From Melieria omissa (Eukaryota; Arthropoda; Insecta; Diptera; Ulidiidae), in NCBI GenBank assembly GCA_963971225.1, contig OZ020267.1, forward strand, positions 101,505,729 to 101,569,728: 64,000 nucleotides of DNA, read 5' to 3'. Both the position numbers and the translations under genes were made by a program. Shown in pieces: positions 23,546-35,403 of this stretch (position 1 is its first letter; every line of letters starts with the position of its first letter). Under the pieces are notes generated by a model that worked only from the letters and a program-made list of their open reading frames with translations, had not been told where the DNA came from and did not search any database.

Positions 23546-26189
23546 AGTCGTGTGGACGTACGAATGAACAGAAATGCGAACACAACACGCAGCACAACTT
23601 TAGCAAATAACATTTTCATATGTCAACGACATTTGCTGACAACTGTCAAAACTGGTGACCAACAAAAAAATATCCAGAAGAACAACAACAAACAAACACA
23701 AAATTCCATATGAATAAAGGCAAATGAGCAACGTTTGGGCATTGCGCCGAGCAATGTGCAAATGGACAACAACACAATAATAATAATAACAACAACAACA
23801 ACAATAACAACAACAACAATAACAATAAAACCATCAACGAGACAAACCACAACCAAAGTATTTATGACGACAACACGTAGCGCAGGAAAATGTACAACTT
23901 GCATAACAACAACAACAACAACAACAGCAATAAAACTAAAAGAAGCCGTAACAATGGCCTCGTTTTTATGAAAATGCCAAAGTTTTTCTTATATGTTGGC
24001 CAAGTTAATAACACCAAATGACACGTCATGACAACTGGCATATTCTGTCAGCAAGCATTGACCCCGCAGCCGCCACTTGACGCTTCAGTCAGAACAAAAT
24101 TTCAGCCAAAACTCGACAACAGCGCCCATATATTTTCAACAACAACAACGCAAAGTTTCATGTTTCTGTAATGAGAATGTGTAGGTATGTGTGTGTGTTT
24201 GTTACACAGGAAGTGCGACAACAATAACATAAAAATCAACAAAAAAAAACAACACTGTGGCGCGTGTGTCACATGACGACGCCAAACAAACACAAACCAA
24301 CAGTCACTGTAGCGTTTATCAATAATAAAGTTGCCTCTACAACACGAAACCAAATGAAAAATGTGCCACAAACACAAACGAACCAACATCCGTACACACA
24401 CAAACACACTCATACATTCGCCTAATGAAAAGTGTCCATTTATATGGTGAGCCTTGTGCCACAGTTGCAAGGCGTTTGGTTTCTTTTACTGTCTCCGGCA
24501 CTGATTGTGTTTCTGTTTGCCTGCCTGTCTGTCTGTCTTCCTGTCCGACTGCCTGTATCTCTTCGATTTTATTGCGGCCTTCGCCTGTTGCGCAAACGTG
24601 CCGACAGTGCGGCAGCGTGCAACAAGCGAACATCAAATGAAATAAAATGTTAAGAAAATTGTTGTCTTAATTTCCTTGGGGGTTTACATTGTACGTTGAC
24701 AGTTGTAACTTTCCTCATGGGCGCTGACTGTGGCGTCGAACATCGTTGCACGTTACTTTGCCATTTGCTTATTTCAGCTGATTTAGTGAAAATGTAAACA
24801 TTTAATTTAAGAAAATTTATGCACAACGAAAATATTTGGTCCCTATTATTTTTGTGTGTGAGGCAATAGAAAAGAGGAACTATTGCTGCTAAAGCTGATT
24901 TGTTTCGAGTCAATGGACTCGAATACCTAAATAATTTTGCAAAAGAAAATTACCCTCTTTTTGTGAAATGAGCTTCTCAATGCTCTCATGTTGCTGTAAG
25001 AGCAGTCAAACGTTGGGTTCAACTTTTTTTGAGTTAGATTAGATTGAGAAGAGAGTTTGCAGAAATGATTCTGGAGTTAGCCCAGTTCGACCTCTCGATA
25101 AAGGAGAGCAAATCTGCAATTTCAAACATCTAAACTGAAACTATGTTTGTATATTATAATCAAACAAAAATTCCGTATTACTTAAGTTTTGTTTGAAACG
25201 TGTTTAAACATCAGCAGCAACATTTCAGCTGATGAACCAAGTGGTGATGATTGATTATTCCGTGACAGAGTTCATGAGTTGCATACGTGATTTTAAAACT
25301 GTTGTAAGAATATAAAGAATGATCAACTGAAATGCGCAATCCCTGCAGATTTCATCCGAACTGTACGTGAATTCACAAATGATCAGTCAAAATCTTTACA
25401 AAAATTCTTGAAATAGAATTTAAACATCTGAATAACTTCAATGAATCACATTTTAACTGAACATTTAGTTATCGAAATTGTTTGTGCTGAACAAAAGTTG
25501 ACTGATGGAAACTCAACAAAACTTGTAAACCATGTTTTGACTACAAATTACTCGTAAAAAATTAACTAAATTAATTAATTAAAGTAAATTAAAAACCACT
25601 CGTATTCGCTTTATTTGACAATGTTCACCTTTCAACTTTTCGGAGAAATTTTTGTCAATGAAAGCAAAGCATTTTGGAGGTGAAGGACATCACGGCCGAT
25701 CGATTCGTTGTCAGTTTTGAAAAGATTTTCAGTACCAGACCATGACTTCTAACTTATATTTATTTTATGTTTATATTTTATATATTTATATTCATATTTT
25801 ATATTTTTTTATATTTATATTTTATATATTTATATTTATATTAATATTTTATATTTTTTTATATTTATAATTTATATATTTCTATTTATTTTATATTTAT
25901 TTCTGACTTATTATTTTTTGACTTCGAATACTTTACTAAGTACTTCTCTTCTAAAATACTCAATGAATTTATATGCAAAATTTAAGAACCTTTTGACTAG
26001 TAAACCGATAATCGTCAGCAGAGGCAAACCGATTTGGCATACAGAAAAGTTTAGAAAACCATAGCGAAAGACAAATTATTGATTCCATATAGGCAAATCC
26101 CTCTTAGCCTAATAACAACGAAGGTAGATAAAACAGAGAAATAGAGAAAGGGACAAACTATGCATACCTAGACCGCCTCTTGGATCGGG
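22918..26189. other. Noncoding stretch with microsatellites, no gene seen
   Basis: Contains a pure (GT)n run at about 23518-23546, (CAA)n/(TAA)n runs at about 23768-23830 and 23905-23930, a CTGCCTGTCTGTCT patch near 24515-24545 and TATATTTATATTTTA repeats at about 25755-25900. No exon, RNA gene or mobile element with recognisable ends was found. Confidence 0.45.
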
Positions 26190-26340
26190 TTGGCCTCGAT
26201 AGTCCAGCGGGCAGTGCTTCTCACACCAGAGGCCCTAGGTTCGATTCCCAGTTCGGTCTGGTGAGACACTCGTCTAGTTCTATCCGATCCAGCAACGATT
26301 TCGCACTCAAATATTAACATTTGTTTATGCCCAAATGAAA
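26190..26340 (+). mobile_element. tRNA-derived SINE-like element, family 2
   Basis: An A-box-like TAGTCCAGCGGG follows CCTCGA (26194), and a B-box GGTTCGATTCC lies at 26238-26248, followed by a non-tRNA body starting GTGAGACACTCGTCTAGTTC. A shorter diverged relative lies at 30170-30245. The spacing of the two boxes is tRNA-like, but a complete cloverleaf cannot be drawn. The 3' end is not defined by a target duplication. Confidence 0.55.
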
Positions 26341-26479
26341 AAGAAACTATAAGTTACCTTTACTGTCACTCTCCGGCTCTTTCTAGACACATAGGAAAAT
26401 TCCTAGGCTCTGCCTTCATCTAAAACTTGGAAAATCTTACTTAATTCAGTTAACATCAAAGACTTGCTAAAAAATGGGT

Positions 26480-26715
26480 CCGTTGTGCTACAACAAGCAG
26501 AAAATGATTAGTTTTACTTCGAGTCCGACCGAAGCTGATATGCTGGCCGAAGCCAAAGCCGATTAATCGGCTACAATGCTGTCATTCAGCTAAACCCGAA
26601 ACCGAGTTCATCAACAGAATAAATTGGCTTTTCGACTTGCAGTAAGACTAAGCCGAACTGATTAATCGAATTCGGCTTCGGCCACATTCGGCCAAAAACC
26701 ACACACTCAACTAAT
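26480..26715. other. GC-richer flank with CCGATTAATCGG palindromes
   Basis: Repeated words GGCCGAAGCC and GCCGATTAATCGG occur here and, in reverse orientation, at 27057-27085 on the far side of the MITE at 26720. The MITE may therefore have landed inside an older inverted-repeat element, but no target duplication for that outer element could be found. Confidence 0.35.
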
Positions 26716-26719
26716 AATT

Positions 26720-26965
26720 CTGTGGTCAAAAGCAATAACCGCTTAAGTCGACTTAAGAAGAAATTAAGTTATGGATGCCACCAAGTTCCCTGGACTGTGC
26801 TCTACGTTTGTATAAAATCGGGGAGTTTGTAACTTCAAAACAAAAAAGGTATTAATAAAAACCTATTCGCATTCCCATAACGAACACACTACGCGCTAAA
26901 ACTTTAAAACGAGATTGCTCGAAACAGCAATTTTCAACTTAGGCGGTTATTGCTTTTGACCACAG
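26720..26965. mobile_element. 246-bp MITE of the CTGTGG family with AATT target duplication
   Basis: Imperfect inverted repeats of about 32 bp begin CTGTGGTCAAAAGC on the left; the right arm (from about 26934) is their reverse complement with about two mismatches. Both sides carry AATT (26716-26719 and 26966-26969). The repeats match those of the MITE at 13823-14059 in length and at about 25 of 32 positions, ending AAGTCGA in both left arms, while the interiors look unrelated. No coding capacity. Confidence 0.75.
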
Positions 26966-27169
26966 AATTGGCTACGCAAAAAAAAATTGTGTTTCCTTTC
27001 TTATTTTCCTAATTTATTTACCTTCACTTTCGGTTTTAGTCGAATGTCAGTCTTGCAGCCGGCTTAATCGGCTTCGGCCAAAAGGTCACCTTCGCTCGTA
27101 CTAAGTATAAGTAAGGCAGATCGCTTTCTCTTTGTGGTAGCACAACGCCCTAACTGCTAACTGCCTAAG

Positions 27170-27620
27170 TATAAATCTATGCTACTACATAGTGCACCAC
27201 ATGGCGTATGAGTGATTTAGATTAGTTTTGAGTAAACGGTTAAAAACAAAAATTATTTTCCGACAAATAAATTCGTTGAATACATAATATTAAAATGGAA
27301 TTTTTTTTAGAAATTTTTGAAATTTGGTTTTTATAGCTAAACTTGCTACTTCGGCATTAATTTAAAGTCATAATTGAGTTTAGAATTGTTTTATCTCGAA
27401 ATCTATGCTACTACATAGGGACCACATGACGTATGAGTAACATTGATTAGTTTTGAGTTCATCGAAGTGATTGAAGAAGACTGCAGCCTGTATGACGAGA
27501 AATGTAAAGTTTCAGGGAGTAAATACACATTTTTATAATAATATAGTAAACGCTCACTGAATACATAATTTTTAAGGTTTTGAAACATGCCGGAATTTTT
27601 TGAAATTTTATAAATTTAAA
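27170..27620. repeat. Two-copy tandem duplication
   Basis: The stretch CTATGCTACTACATAG, followed by ACCACATG.CGTATGAGT and later TTAGTTTTGAGT, occurs at about 27178 and 27403. In both copies it is followed further on by TGAATACATAAT and a T-rich patch. This is an old local duplication of roughly 225-250 bp with no coding content. Confidence 0.6.
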
Positions 27621-27664
27621 AAGAAATTTGTTTAATGCCCATGTGTATTTTTCGGCAAGTTTCA

Positions 27665-28800
27665 GGCCTAGACAGCCACTCTAACTTATCCTAACCTAAT
27701 GCCTGATTTAGAATAAAAAATGTTTAAGTTAAAATTTTTTAAATTTTAAAATTTAAACAGCTCAACTATTTCTTAACTTACAGAATGAATGAATGAATTT
27801 AATTAAAACAAATTTCGAAAAAAGAAAAAATGATTTAATAAGTTCCAGTTTCCACCACCAACAATAAGTACCGAAGAATTTTGTGATCCTTGACGTTTTA
27901 CAAGTTAATAACCCCACAACATTGACCACAAAAATTCAAAAATCTTGCATAATTAGCAATTTTGCATTTATTGTCCATTGTTGGCAATGATTTATTTTTC
28001 AAATTCAAATTTCATTAAAATTTTCATCAAAGTCTGGCAATGCCAATCATTATGCAAATAACTGACGAACTTTCAATGCACAAAAAAAATAACCTGACGT
28101 CGAGACTGAACACCAAACAAAAACGAAAACACAAACAAAAACATTATACATTTAAATACACAGACACATTCATATACATTTAAATACAGAGACACATACG
28201 TATACATTTAAATACACAGACACATACATATACATTTAAACACACAAACACAGACACTCAAACACTTCACGCTGTCTATGTGACCGACAATACAATCAAC
28301 TGGCCGCCATGAATGCCACGCTCAGACAGTCACTTTGACCTAATCTAATCTAATGTCTGCTTTGAAATTAAATATTTTTTCAAGACAACTTAAATGTTTC
28401 TTAACTTTCCACTTCATTTATCATTCTTGACATTTTCAGCACCGAAAATCAATATTGAATAATTTTTAATGCTTTATTTAAGAACCTTTTTGCAAGCTGA
28501 TTGAATCAAAATTTTGGCCACAGAAATTCATGGATCCAGCTAAATTAGCGCGAATTTTATTTTCCATTGTTGGTAATGATTTATTTTTGAATTAAAATCA
28601 TTCAAATTTCCATCAAAGTCTGGCAATGCAAATCATTATGCAAATAACCGAGGAACTCAAAATGCAAAAATAAATAATCTGACGACGAGACTGAAAAAAC
28701 CAAACAGTAATGAAAATGCACACACACACACACACTCAAACACCATCATACTGTCTATGTGATCGACGATACAGCCAACTAGTCGCCATAAGTGAAACTG
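27665..28800. repeat. Tandem segmental duplication (two diverged copies) with an internal minisatellite
   Basis: Ordered landmarks occur in both halves: CTAACCTAATG or CTAATCTAATG, TCCATTGTTGG.AATGATTTATTTTT, CATCAAAGTCTGGCAATG, ATCATTATGCAAATAAC, GACGAGACTGAA and TGTCTATGTGA.CGA. Copy 1 spans about 27665-28318 and copy 2 about 28319-28800. Copy 1 is longer partly because a 36-bp unit (ACATTTAAATACA..GACACAT) is repeated three to four times at 28148-28260; copy 2 has a short (CA)n instead. Confidence 0.75.
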
Positions 28801-30169
28801 ATATAGTAGTTTTTTATCAGTGGAAATAAATCCGATAATTCAATGCGGCAATAAACTTTGCGCAAATTGCAACTGACAACTCGAAATATGCCACGACAGA
28901 TATGTCATAACATAAACGCATACACACACACATAATGCAGAATGAAGTGGGTATATGGCACCTACACACAAACATACACACACACATACAGCCAGCATGC
29001 TAATGCAAATGTGTCTAGTCACGACAAAGCTTCGCTGTTGCTGGCAGCCATGGCTGATAGCAACACAAACACAACTACACAGAGCGCCGAAAACTGAAGA
29101 GCAGCACAGCACAAAATATAAGCAAACAAAAATATGGCGAAAATCCTCCCAGAGGCCACAAGAAATGTGATTTTCCTATGAGCGAGGCAGGTGCCAACAG
29201 GATGAGCGCTTTTACATTTGTGTTCATCTATGTGTGTGTGTGTATGTGAATGGTGTCTGGATGGCGCATTGCAAGTGGGGCTAGGAAAAAAATGATGAAA
29301 TTATGCCGAAAATGTGCGCACATACGTAACGAGCATAATAAGCGCGCTGGCGAGCTACCACAAAAATTTCATAAATGTGACAGCAGACGGGGAGTGAGAC
29401 AAGGCATACACACACACAGACAAATGCGAACAGAACCAATGCTGCATAGACAACCAGACATCCAGACAGCCAGACAGTTTGTTATGAGCGCACAGAGAGA
29501 TGCCGCACACCGAAGCAGTTTGCTTATGGAATGAAACGATGAAACGTTTTGCAGCTGACAGGGACCTGAGCGCGTGCAGTGTCGTGTTTGAAATGAAGGC
29601 GACATGTTGCAAGGAGCCGAAAAATTCTATTAAATTCTCGCAAGGGGTTAGAGTTACTAGAATATGTGTGCCTATGTAATAGGCTGGTTCTATGTACTCG
29701 TATGTGTTTAGGTACACAACTAAATATTTGTGAATGCTGGTCTGAATGCTTTTGTGTGCGCACAGACGTGGTAGTTGTTATATTTTGTATGTGTTGGTGT
29801 GTCTTTGCTTTGCTCTTCTGCCTCTCTTTTGTGCATAAAATTTAACAAAGATACGAAATGCGATCTCACTGACACACATAGCAAGAAGATGTAGCTGTCG
29901 CCAAGCAAAAATGTTAGTAGCGAAAAGCGTTTTGAAATTGCACTAAAACAGGGTTTAGTTACAACTTTTTAGTGTGTAAAGCTAAAATTCCAAACTCATA
30001 AATTTAATATTTTTTTCAAATTCCAAATTTTTAAGTATAATTTTTTTTATAAATTTTTCAACTTCCAAATTCATCACTTTAATATTTATGTTTTTACTCG
30101 ACCCGATTTTTAAAACTGCTGTCATATAGTAGGAACCAGTGTTGAAAATATCGCTACGACAGTAATCAG
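28801..30169. other. Noncoding stretch with short CA/TG microsatellites
   Basis: Unique sequence with short CA or TG runs near 28920, 28975, 29230 and 29405. The open frames on both strands are short, Cys/Val-rich over the microsatellites, and lack homology. Confidence 0.45.
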
Positions 30170-30245
30170 CCTCAATAGTTGCCGTCTTCATGGCAGAGGC
30201 TCTAGGTTCGATTACCAATTTGGCCACTTGTCTACTTCTATAGCT
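30170..30245 (+). mobile_element. Diverged SINE-like copy, family 2
   Basis: CCTCAATAG (30170), CAGAGGCTCTAGGTTCGATTACC with the B-box at 30205-30216, then CACTTGTCTACTTCTAT align with the element at 26194-26285, with a deletion in the A-box half. A short palindromic TAGCTATC.ACATGTAGCTATAGATCTAGATC patch follows. Confidence 0.5.
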
Positions 30246-30499
30246 ATCTACATGTAGCTATAGATCTAGATCTACAAATCCATAGACGTCGGTATTTGTT
30301 TAAAGATGTAAAGATTTAAATTTGAATAAAATAATTTAGATTAAAATTTGAAACAGAAATGTGACATAATTTGAAAAAAAATTGTATGCCATTAGTGTTT
30401 GACTATAATTTCGGTTATGTGGCCGCCAAGGTTGGCACGTACATGGAGTATTCCACAAGTCCAATTTTGAACCAAATTTCAAAAATTGGGGCCCTAAAA

Positions 30500-32130
30500 A
30501 TAATCATCAATCATCAAATGTTTCCTTCAATAAATCAATTGTTTGACGCGCTGTATTGCACCTGATATCGTCCTGTTGGAAAAACATGTCTTCAATCAAC
30601 ATTTCATTGAATTAAGGCACAATTTAAGCGTCAATCATGAAATGTTTCCTTCAAAAAGTATATATTTTACGCACTGTATAACAGGTGTCGTCATCCCGAT
30701 GAGAAAACATGTCTTCGGTCAGCATTTCAATTAATTTAGGCAATTAACCGGCAATCATCAAATTTTTTCTTCAAAAAGTCGATTGTTTGACGCGCTGTAT
30801 GGCATATGACGCCGCCCTATTGGAAAAACATGTCTTCAGTCGACATTTCTTGGGATTGAGACATGAAATAATATTCAATCAACGAATATTTTTTTCAGTA
30901 AGTCAACAGTTTGACGCGCTGAATGGCATGTGGCGCCGTTCTGTTGAGAAAACATGCCATCCAGCAACATTTGATCATCATCAACATAATCGTCAATCAG
31001 CAAAATCGTCAATCATCAAAATCGTCAATCATCAAAATTTTCCTTCAAAAAGTTGATTGCTTGACGCGCTGTATGACATGTGATATCGTCCTGTTGAAAA
31101 ACTATGTCTTTGGTCAGCATTTAATTCAATCAAAGCGCGAAATAAGCGTCAATCATCAACTATTTCTTTCAATAAGTCAATTGTTTGACGCGCTGAATGG
31201 CATGTGGCGCCGTTCTGTTGAGAAAACATGCCATCAATCAACATTTGATCATCATCAACATAATCGTCAATCATCAAAATCGTCAATTATCAAAATTTTC
31301 TTTCAAAAAGTTGATTGCTTGACACGCTGTATGGCATGTAATATCGTCCTGTTGGAAAATTATGTCTTTGGTCAGCATTTAATTCAATCAAGTCACGAAA
31401 TAAGCGTCAATCATCAAATATTTCTTTCAATAAGTCAATTGTTTGACGCGCTGAATGGCATTTGGCGCCGTTCTGTTGAGAAAACATGCCATCAATCAAC
31501 ATTTGATCATCATCAACATAATCGTCAATCATCAAAATCGTCAATTATCAAATTTTTCCTTCAAAGAGTTGATTGCATGACGCGGTGTATGACATGTGAT
31601 ATCGTCCTGTTGAAAAATTATGTCTTTTGTCAGCATTTAATTCAATCAAGGCACGAAATAAGCGTCAAGCATCAAATATTTCTTTCAATAAGTCAATTGT
31701 TTGACGCGCTGAATGGCATGTGGCGCCGTTCTGTTGAGAAAACATGCCATCCAGCAACATTTGATCATCATCAACATAATCGTCAATCATCAAAATCGTC
31801 AATCATCAAAATCGTCAATCATCAAAATTTTCTTTCAAAAAGTTGATTGCTCGACGCGCTGTATGACATGTGATATCGTCCTGTTGGAAAATTATGTCTT
31901 TGGTCAGCATTTGATTCAATTAAGGCACAAAATAAGCATTAATCATCAAATGTTTCCTTTTGAAAGTCAATTGTTTGACGTGCTCTGTGGCATGTAACGT
32001 CGTCCTTTTAGAAAATGATGTCTTTGGACAGCATTTAATTTAATCAAGCCACAATATATGCGTCAATCATCAAATGTTTCCTTCAAAAACATGTGAAAAA
32101 ACATGTCTTCAATCAAGATTCAATGAATTT
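30500..32130 (-). repeat. Higher-order tandem array derived from a DDE/D transposase fragment
   Basis: Twelve monomers are anchored on the word GACGCGCTG and its variants at about 30545, 30668, 30789, 30913, 31063, 31186, 31321, 31445, 31579, 31703, 31853 and 31976. Steps alternate between about 123 and 134-150 bp, so from 30913 the array is a dimeric repeat of 258-273 bp, about four copies. The type with ATGGCATGTGGCGCC carries a variable number of a 15-bp TCAATCATCAAAATCG-like subrepeat; the other type carries GACATGTGATATCGTCC. Read on the minus strand, a monomer encodes ..DMFFQ.GG..CHTARQTIDFLKE, which matches the second catalytic-Asp block (QQDGA..H) of a mariner/IS630-like transposase. 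A 307-codon + strand frame is open only because the dimer lengths are multiples of three. Confidence 0.8.
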
Positions 32131-34089
32131 TTTGTAGATACGTTTCACTCTTTGTGGTACGAAAACGATTCATGGTTATTCGAATTAGTCGCTCGGATAG
32201 ATAATTATTTAGACAAGAATGTGTGCTGTTTTCTGTCGATTTTGAAAGAAGACTTAGATTCTTTTCATAAACAACCATTTGTCCTTGGAAGTTTGCCATT
32301 CTTTGCTAAAAGAACAACAAAAAAAAAGCATATATCTTTATTTGTTGTTAATTTATTTGTTAAAAAAAACTACTATAATCTCTCTCACTGAGTCACTGTT
32401 ATCGTCAAAGAAAATACAAAATTTAGAAAAGATCAAATACTTCTATTTGCTTATCATATTTTTCTGGCTGTGCCAAACGTCAAAACACTTTGCATTCGCC
32501 GCTAGTTTGGCTTAATTCCTTAATTCCTTTAATATTCAATTTCAATTTCACTGCATACACACTCAGTGCGTACACTCGCATAATTTGTTTTTTTTTGGTA
32601 TATAAATAATAAAGCAACCCCTGCAAATAAATAAATCAGCCCTCGGCACTCGACTTTCCCGCACTCCACTGCTCCACTGTACGCCACGCCACGTCGCACC
32701 ATTTCACTGCGCCAGCACCAACATAGTTTAATTCCATTTCCTATTCCGTTTGCACAGCAATTTCATTCATTCAGCCATTTGAAATTATAAAGATTTGCAG
32801 TTTATGGGTAGTTTCACGGTTGCCTTATTTCCATAAAATGTTTTGCGTCTTCTTCTGCCACTCTCGCGCCACGTCACTTCACTTCAGTTATGCACTCAAA
32901 ATTGTTGTAAATCTCATTGCGTTAGTGCTGCTTCTTTTGATTTTACTGTGCGAGCTCTGCTTCTTCTTCTTCTTAGTCGTTGTCGTCTGCTGCCGACTGT
33001 GTGCTGCCAAGTGTTCGAGGTTAAAGTGTACTCGCTCTGTGATATTGTGTTGGGTTTTGCTTAGCTTTTTTTTATTATTTTCTCGTTGGATTTATTCAGC
33101 GCCAAGATTTGATTTACGAGTCAGTATGTGCGGTATTGATTTGCTTAGTTGTTGTTGTTTTTGTGATTGTGTGTGTGCACACATTGATGTATGTATGTTT
33201 GTCGTGTGAGAAAGTTTCAATTGCCAACTTGTGCCATTAGGTAGCCGAAGTTGGCCGAACAATAAGTCGTTACGTATATTTGATTTATGGCGACACTTAA
33301 TTGCAGTTGTCTTGAGCGATGTGTCGACTCAAAGAGCTCCGACTGATGGCCAAGGTCGTTCGATAATGTTAGGAAAATTTTAAATTTAGCAGCAAGTTTA
33401 CCTCAAACATATAAAATGTGTACATTTTTAAATTCGCCTTAAACTATGCAATGTTTTTTTTTAATTTAACGAATAGCAGTTTGATGTAAAAAGGATGCAG
33501 AGTGGATTTTTTTATAGGCATAAAAGTATGCAAATAATATGAAAGTATAGTTATTTAGAAGTATGTAAGATGGAGTTTCTTTAACTCAGATATCTAGAAC
33601 GAACTATATGTAACACATCTAAATTTCATGACGTGGGTTAGTAAGTTAAGACTCAGTTAAGCTCAGCTCAGTTTCAACGTGTAGATAACGTAGTACAAAT
33701 ATAACTGGATTAAGTCAGCCTAAAGGTATGCAAGTAAAACAAAAATTGCTTATTTAAGAACATTTTAATTTAAGGCAAACACTGAAAAGAGTAAACAACC
33801 TTAAAAGGCGTAACCTAAAATATAACTTTATATAACTTAAACTTCTGCCTGATTTGATACTTAAATAATTGCACAATTATGACAAAGTGAGTTCATTTTA
33901 AGCAAATTCATCTGTGCCACATTAACTGTTGGATCTGTGACATTTATGCCAACAATGATGGATTAATGCAATGAGTGATTGATTGATTTGCTGCTGGTTG
34001 ATTTAGTTACTCTTTGATTTCATACAAGAAACATTTTCGCAATGACGCATTTTGATTGATTTATGTGAAAGTGATAACCATTAATTTTT
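32131..34089. other. Noncoding stretch, no gene seen
   Basis: Unique AT-rich sequence. The stretch 32620-33210 is somewhat less AT-rich, with a CTTCTTCTTCTT patch near 32960. Overlapping + strand frames there give Cys/Leu-rich translations without homology or splice support. Confidence 0.45.
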
Positions 34090-35150
34090 CTTAGTTGAAA
34101 GTACAGTAAAAATAAATAAATATATTTCTAATTGAAATTTATATTTGTGCTAAGTTAAAAAAAATACAAAATTATTTTTTAAGATTACTTTACAACTAAA
34201 ATTATTTTATAATTAAAACACATAATTTCTAAAAAACTTAATTCTCGAAATTAAAAAAAAAGGATTTTGTTCGTAAAACCATAATTTAAAAACTTGAAAA
34301 ATTATAATATTTGTGCTTAGTTAAAAAAGTTACTAAATTATTTTTTAAGAATGCAACTTTAATTATTTTAGAAGTAAAAAACATTATATCTAAAAAAAGT
34401 CAAGTTTTAAAATTAAAAACAGAGGATTTTATTGAAATAAAAAAAATTTGTTTTTTTTTATAAAAAATAAGGGCTTTGAAGAATTTTCAACAAAACATAT
34501 TAAATTAATTTGAATAAAATTATAAATAATTAATTAATCAAAGATCTTATTTCTAAAAATTAAACTTTAGTTTTGAAATTAAACAAAAAGATATATTGAA
34601 ATACAAAAATTTCTTTATAAAAAAAGGCTTTGAAGAGTTTTTAATAAAAAATATGAAGTTAATTAGAAAAAAGCATATTAAATAAATTAACTAATTAAAA
34701 ATATTATTTTTAAAAATTATACTTTAGTTTTGAGAATTAAAAAAGGATTTTACTGAAGTAAAAGAATTTATATATATAAAAGGGATTTGAAGTTTAAAAA
34801 AAATATATGAAATTAATTTAAAAAAATCATATTATAAAATACTCAATCTATATACAAACACCTATCGATATTATAAAACAAAAAATAAATGTCATAAACA
34901 TATTTTCTGCGGCTCAAAACTCGAAAAAATATTTTTTTTAATGCAACGAAAAAAGTTAAGTAAGAAAAACATATTAAATACAGAATTATTTCATTCCAAA
35001 AACATTTTAAAAAATATGTTAAAAAATAAAAAAAATTCTTAAAATAAAACTAAAATATATTTGCATAAAAATTTCAAACAAAAAATAAAAATTCAAAAAA
35101 TACGAAAATATTTCAACAAAAAAACTACTTTTAGCCTAAATGTATGATCA
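34090..35150. repeat. Very AT-rich tandem repeat, ~160-bp period
   Basis: Units are anchored on AGGATTTT (34261, 34423, 34744) and its variant AAGATATA (34588). Each is preceded by TTTTGAAATTAAA-like words and followed by GCTTTGAAGA.TTTT. Steps are 162, 165 and 156 bp. The array runs almost up to the splice acceptor of the GABA-B receptor exon at 35187. Confidence 0.65.
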
Positions 35151-35186
35151 TCTATTCTAATACTAATTTTTTTAATTTATTTTCAG

Positions 35187-35403
35187 ACCGTTGAAGACCT
35201 CGAAAACCGTTGCATGGAAGCTGGCATCGAAATCGTCACAAGACAATCATTTCTATCCGATCCAACTGACGCAGTGCGCAATTTGCGGCGTCAGGATGCG
35301 CGAATCATAGTCGGCCTCTTCTATGTGGTCGCAGCGCGGCGTGTGCTCTGCGAAATGTACAAGCAGCAGCTGTACGGACGCGCATACGTGTGGTTCTTCA
35401 TAG
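35187..35403 (+). CDS. GABA-B receptor subunit 1, internal exon (ligand-binding domain)
   Basis: Internal coding exon of the metabotropic GABA-B receptor subunit 1, a class C G-protein-coupled receptor that binds GABA at the neuronal surface. It starts after TTTCAG and ends before GTGAGT. Translation begins [20 protein letters not shown], passes [17 protein letters not shown] and ends YVWFFI, with the first base of a Gly codon completed by the next exon. This is the first lobe of the extracellular Venus-flytrap (periplasmic-binding-like) domain and is nearly the Drosophila sequence as I remember it. The incoming phase is 0 and the outgoing phase 1. The preceding exon was not found in the 35 kb to the left, implying either a very large intron or a small exon I missed. 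Confidence 0.93.

Noticed and set aside
26190..26340. Possible functional tRNA gene
   Set aside because: A and B boxes are present but acceptor and anticodon stems cannot be paired; a second diverged copy exists, so a SINE is more likely.
30923..31846. 307-codon + strand frame
   Set aside because: It exists because the dimer repeat lengths (258 and 273 bp) are multiples of three; the recognisable coding similarity is on the minus strand and broken.
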